Source: JAEEJA01 sp036343175 (GTDB taxonomy: Bacteria > Bacillota > Clostridia > Lachnospirales > Lachnospiraceae). From it: a stretch of DNA of 64,000 nucleotides. The translations under genes and the position numbers were made by a program. Below the pieces are notes generated by a model. The model saw nothing but the letters and a program-made list of their open reading frames with translations. It did no database searches and was not told the DNA's origin. This document shows positions 60,782 through 64,000 of this stretch, in pieces (the stretch's first letter is position 1; every line of letters begins with the position of its first letter). The stretch is from NCBI GenBank assembly GCA_036343175.1, contig JAZASR010000007.1, forward strand, positions 30,572-94,571. Direction: 5' to 3'.

Positions 60782-62518
60782 ATGGAAAGTAATCAGACTG
60801 TTTCTTTTTGGAGCTCGATCAAGACAAGGATCATTGCCAGTGTTTTTTTGATCATCATCGCTATATCGGTCGTGAATATGGCAATAATCATAACTAACAT
60901 GACAAAGACCATCGAAAAGAACACCCGCAACTATATGAGTGACCTGAGTACTATGAGCGGACACGAGATTCAGGAAATGGCTGATATGGATGAAAAAAGG
61001 GGAGTTGACCCAGAGGACTCCATACTAAATGCCGGCTCAGAAGATCTCGCCAGGATGGTCGGCAATGTTGGAATGAAAGGTGTGGATTCCAGCTATGCAT
61101 ATGTTGTTGCAGTTGATGACAATAAGACAATGCTTTATCATCCTACAAAGGAGAAGATCGGTTCATCTGTTGAGAACAGTGTCGTATCGGGACTTGTAAC
61201 AGAAATAAAAGGCGGCGGTTCACCGAAGAATGATGTCGTAACTTATAAATTCAAGGGTGAGACAAAATATGCAGGATATTATATCGGTCACAACAAAGAC
61301 TTCATACTTGTAGTAAGCGCAGACAAGTCTGAAGTATTTAAACCTGTTAATAAGGTGATAAGATTGTCCGTTATCACAGCGGTCATTCTCCTTATACTTT
61401 CGTGTCTTGTAACATTTTTCATCACAGGTTCTATTATAAATCCTCTTAAGACTCTTCAGGGCATGATAGAGAGATTCACCTCACTTAATTTTACTGTAAC
61501 TGAATCAGAGAAGGATATTACAGCAAAGAGGGATGAGATAGGCGTCATGGCAAGGGCCCTGATAGGCTTCCAGAAAAATATTTCGGATATAGTCACCGGC
61601 ATACAGCAGAGAAGTGTTACAGTTCTTGATTCCTCAGATAAGCTGCTTGAAGATGTCCAGTCCATGAATGACGGCACAAGCCTGGTAGAGAAGGCGGTTC
61701 AGGAAATAGCTGAGGGTGCGACCTCACAGGCTCAGGAAACAAGCGATTCCTCCCAGAACGTTACAAGCATGGGCAATATGATCGAGGCTAGTACAGAAAG
61801 TGTAAATCACTTAAAAGAGCTTGCTGAGGACATGAAGAGCGCAATGAATGAAACTGTTGAAGCGCTCAATAACCTTGGTGCAGTAAATCAGAATACCTCA
61901 GAGTCGGTCAGGGAAGTATCTGCCCAGACAGTTACTACCAATGAGTCGGTACAGAAGATTTCAGAGGCTGTCAAGATGATCACGTCTATAGCCGAAGAGA
62001 CCAACCTTCTTTCACTTAATGCTTCTATAGAGGCGGCAAGAGCCGGAGAGGCAGGCCGCGGCTTTGCAGTCGTAGCATCACAGATCCAGAAGCTTGCTGA
62101 ACAGTCCAATGATTCAGCCAGTCAGATCACAGATATCATTACATCTTTGATCGAAAACTCTGAAAAGAGTATGGAGATCATGAAGAAGGTAAATGAAAAC
62201 ATGGATACTCAGAATGCAGATCTTTCCGGTGCCCTCGTTACATTTGACAAGGTAAAGGCCAGCGTGGATGATTCTGTTACAGGTATAGTGGAGATCACGG
62301 GAAAGATGTCAGATATCGATACTTTAAGAGTTAAGGTCGTAGATTCTGTTCAGCAGCTCATGGCAGTATCGGAGGAGTATGCGGCAAGCACAGAGGAAAC
62401 GCTTGCATCTGTTAATCAGGTTACAAATGCTTCCGATAAGATCAAGGAGCTTGCATCGAGCCTTCGTGATATCTCAAATGACCTTGACGGCTTCATGAAG
62501 CAGTTTACACTTGGATGA
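60782..62518 (+). CDS. Methyl-accepting chemotaxis protein, second copy
   Basis: The 578-residue receptor has membrane segments at about 17-38 and 191-219, a sensor of some 150 residues between them (single-Cache-like, with SYAYVVAVDDNKTMLYHP and GYYIGHNKDFILVVSADKS), a HAMP domain and a signalling coiled coil whose tip is EETNLLSLNASIEAARAG. The sensor part differs from that of the first receptor, so the ligands probably differ. GGAGGG precedes the ATG. It is a single-gene unit. Confidence 0.94.
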   Translation: MESNQTVSFWSSIKTRIIASVFLIIIAISVVNMAIIITNMTKTIEKNTRNYMSDLSTMSGHEIQEMADMDEKRGVDPEDSILNAGSEDLARMVGNVGMKGVDSSYAYVVAVDDNKTMLYHPTKEKIGSSVENSVVSGLVTEIKGGGSPKNDVVTYKFKGETKYAGYYIGHNKDFILVVSADKSEVFKPVNKVIRLSVITAVILLILSCLVTFFITGSIINPLKTLQGMIERFTSLNFTVTESEKDITAKRDEIGVMARALIGFQKNISDIVTGIQQRSVTVLDSSDKLLEDVQSMNDGTSLVEKAVQEIAEGATSQAQETSDSSQNVTSMGNMIEASTESVNHLKELAEDMKSAMNETVEALNNLGAVNQNTSESVREVSAQTVTTNESVQKISEAVKMITSIAEETNLLSLNASIEAARAGEAGRGFAVVASQIQKLAEQSNDSASQITDIITSLIENSEKSMEIMKKVNENMDTQNADLSGALVTFDKVKASVDDSVTGIVEITGKMSDIDTLRVKVVDSVQQLMAVSEEYAASTEETLASVNQVTNASDKIKELASSLRDISNDLDGFMKQFTLG

Positions 62519-62625
62519 TAAAGATAAGGGGCAAAATTTAGAATTTGTTTATTCCATTTTCAATATAGCGGGTATATAATAATACACGATGTATTATTTA
62601 ATACTAATTAAGGAGGATATTTTTC

Positions 62626-63489
62626 ATGTTAGTATCTGCAAAAGACATGCTTGAAAAAGCAGAAGCCGGCCACTATGCAGTAGGCCAGTTCAACATCAAT
62701 AACCTTGAGTGGACTAAGTCGATCCTTGAAACAGCTCAGGAGCTTGAGTCACCTGTTATCCTTGGTGTATCTGAGGGCGCAGGCAAGTATATGTGTGGTT
62801 TTAAGACTGTAGTTGGTATGGTAAAGGGAATGATCGAAGAGAAGGGAATCACAGTTCCTGTTGCTCTTCATCTTGATCATGGTACATTCGAAGGCGCTAA
62901 GAAGTGCATCAATGCAGGTTTCTCATCCATCATGTTCGATGGTTCTTCTCTCCCTATCGATGAGAATGTAGAGAAGACAAAGATCCTTGTTGATACATGC
63001 GGAGTTCTTGGTCTTTCACTCGAAGCTGAAGTAGGTGCTATCGGCGGTGAGGAAGATGGAGTTGTAGGCATGGGTGAGTGTGCAGATCCTGAAGAAGCAA
63101 AGCGTGTAGCTGATCTTGGAGTTACAATGCTTGCAGCAGGTATCGGCAACATTCACGGTGTATACCCTGAGAACTGGCCGGGACTTAGATTTGACGTACT
63201 CGAAGCTATCAAGGCTAAGGTCGGTGATATGCCGCTCGTACTTCACGGTGGTACAGGTATTCCTGATGAGCAGGTCAAGAAGGCTATCTCTATGGGCGTT
63301 GCCAAGGTTAACGTTAATACTGAGTGCCAGCTCGTATTTGCTCAGGCAACACGTGAGTATATCGAGGCAGGCAAGGATCGTCAGGGCAAAGGCTTTGATC
63401 CTCGTAAGCTTCTTGCACCTGGTGCAGCAGCTATCAAGGATAAGGTTAAGGAGAAGATGGAGATCTTCGGTTCTGTTGGAAAAGCCTGA
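62626..63489 (+). CDS. fba: Class II fructose-bisphosphate aldolase
   Basis: This zinc-dependent enzyme cleaves fructose-1,6-bisphosphate in glycolysis. The 287-residue protein has the metal-binding LHLDHGT (Asp84, His85), the GFSSIMFDGSSLP strand, EAEVGAIGGEEDG, the zinc histidine region GNIHGVYP and the phosphate loop LHGGTGIPDEQ. The length and motifs suit the short class IIB type (FbaA/FbaB of Firmicutes). AAGGAGG precedes the ATG. A terminator follows directly. High expression is likely. Confidence 0.96.
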   Translation: MLVSAKDMLEKAEAGHYAVGQFNINNLEWTKSILETAQELESPVILGVSEGAGKYMCGFKTVVGMVKGMIEEKGITVPVALHLDHGTFEGAKKCINAGFSSIMFDGSSLPIDENVEKTKILVDTCGVLGLSLEAEVGAIGGEEDGVVGMGECADPEEAKRVADLGVTMLAAGIGNIHGVYPENWPGLRFDVLEAIKAKVGDMPLVLHGGTGIPDEQVKKAISMGVAKVNVNTECQLVFAQATREYIEAGKDRQGKGFDPRKLLAPGAAAIKDKVKEKMEIFGSVGKA

Positions 63490-63515
63490 GTATAACTTTG
63501 CATGATTAATTATGG

Positions 63516-63551
63516 CGGGCGCTTAAAAAGTCTTTTAAGCGCCCGTTTTTT
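63516..63551 (+). terminator. Terminator of fba
   Basis: A perfect 13-bp stem (CGGGCGCTTAAAA 63516-63528 with its complement 63533-63545) with a 4-base loop and six T. Repeat copy C begins just downstream. Confidence 0.92.
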
Positions 63552-63556
63552 GATTG

Positions 63557-63984
63557 CTTACGGTTTGAGCGAGGAAACTTCAGCACCTGTGCTAAGGGTG
63601 GCTCGTTCAAACCTGCATGCTCTGAAAAGCAGGTTCTTGTATCATCAGTCTCATTAAGCAAAAAAGCACTTTGATGGTCAGGGAATGCTTCTGGTTGCGC
63701 TCTCGTTCACTTCTTCACGCCAAAACTTGCCAGGTTTTTGGCAAGTTCCATAGGTTGGCTTTAGCCAACCGATATTATCAAGGAGCGATAGAATTTTATT
63801 CTTCGTGAATTAAGGTTTGCGGAGGATGAGCTGTAAGCAATACTGTGCATTGGAGCCGACGAGATGAAAATCATGCCTGGTAAACCAGCTTTTCAAAGCA
63901 CGCAGGGCGAGCTTGTTTGAAGCATCTTCTGATATAACAGTGGTAATTGCTTTGATCACATTCAGAAGATGCGAGTTGAAAAGC
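63557..63984. repeat. Structured intergenic repeat, copy C
   Basis: The last 510 bases of the window hold no credible gene. They contain this mosaic of the repeat modules. Bases 63557-63608 match the end of copy B reversed (3 differences in 52). A hairpin AACTTGCC/GGCAAGTT (63724-63747) and GGTTGGCT/AGCCAACC (63753-63770) match copy B hairpins in order. Bases 63811-63845 match the start of copy B, and TGCATTGGAGCC after them matches copy A reversed. A nested hairpin ends it (63888-63896 with 63976-63984, and 63922-63932 with 63962-63972). The element may continue past the edge. Confidence 0.82.
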
Positions 63985-64000
63985 ACAAGTGCTAATCAAA

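Overview
The window looks like chromosomal DNA of a motile, moderately low-GC Gram-positive anaerobe of the Clostridia, most like Lachnospiraceae (Butyrivibrio and relatives). This is inferred from gene content: two DegV proteins, a fused SecDF, the short type of ThiC, a small RelQ-type alarmone synthetase, ZapA next to a U32 protein, an FtsW/class B PBP pair, MotAB with two chemoreceptors, and a GGDEF protein with a 7TM sensor. There are no tRNA or rRNA genes, CRISPR arrays, transposases or prophage genes. Three genes lie on the minus strand (PHP phosphoesterase, gdhA, YihY); all others are on the plus strand.

Layout. 0-8.5 kb: phosphoglucomutase, DegV, proA, aroB, a DJ-1 protein, thiC, an imperfect long-inverted-repeat element and an HD hydrolase. 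8.8-20.6 kb: chemoreceptor, PspA, gltX, UvrD-type helicase, two unknown proteins, thiD, a small alarmone synthetase, a two-component system and a HAD phosphatase. 20.6-24.4 kb: a visibly AT-richer cassette with a small secreted protein, a permease carrying an M1-like ectodomain, an ABC ATPase and a second membrane protein. 24.5-33.7 kb: tgt-yajC and secDF, separated by a PHP gene, a phosphate transporter pair and motAB. 33.8-48.6 kb: CPBP membrane protein, recG, an AAA ATPase, rsmD-coaD, a coiled-coil protein, a ZapA-like protein, a U32 protein, ftsW-pbp and a second DegV. 48.6-51.1 kb: rpmG-secE-nusG-rplK-rplA. 51.1-64 kb: repeat element, gdhA (-), YihY (-), GGDEF protein, aminotransferase, LacI-GH32 pair, second chemoreceptor, fba and a third repeat element.

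The signals that ordinary annotation does not explain are these. (1) Three intergenic elements (about 7.75-8.01, 51.18-51.50 and 63.56-63.98 kb) share modules in different orders and orientations and are full of nested inverted repeats; one stem carries a compensatory base change between copies. (2) The AT-rich cassette at 20.7-24.4 kb may be a secreted-peptide/ABC system, tentatively compared with lactococcin-972-type loci. (3) A dyad TGTAT-N6-ATACA lies upstream of both gdhA and the aminotransferase gene. (4) The GGDEF gene has a structured leader whose strong Shine-Dalgarno sequence is 45 nt from the start codon, with a hairpin between them. (5) The gltX promoter -35 box lies in the loop of the pspA terminator.

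Promoters are mostly sigma-A type with 17-nt spacers, and an extended -10 (TGnTATAAT) recurs. Promoter, terminator and RNA-structure calls were made by eye, without folding or scoring software.
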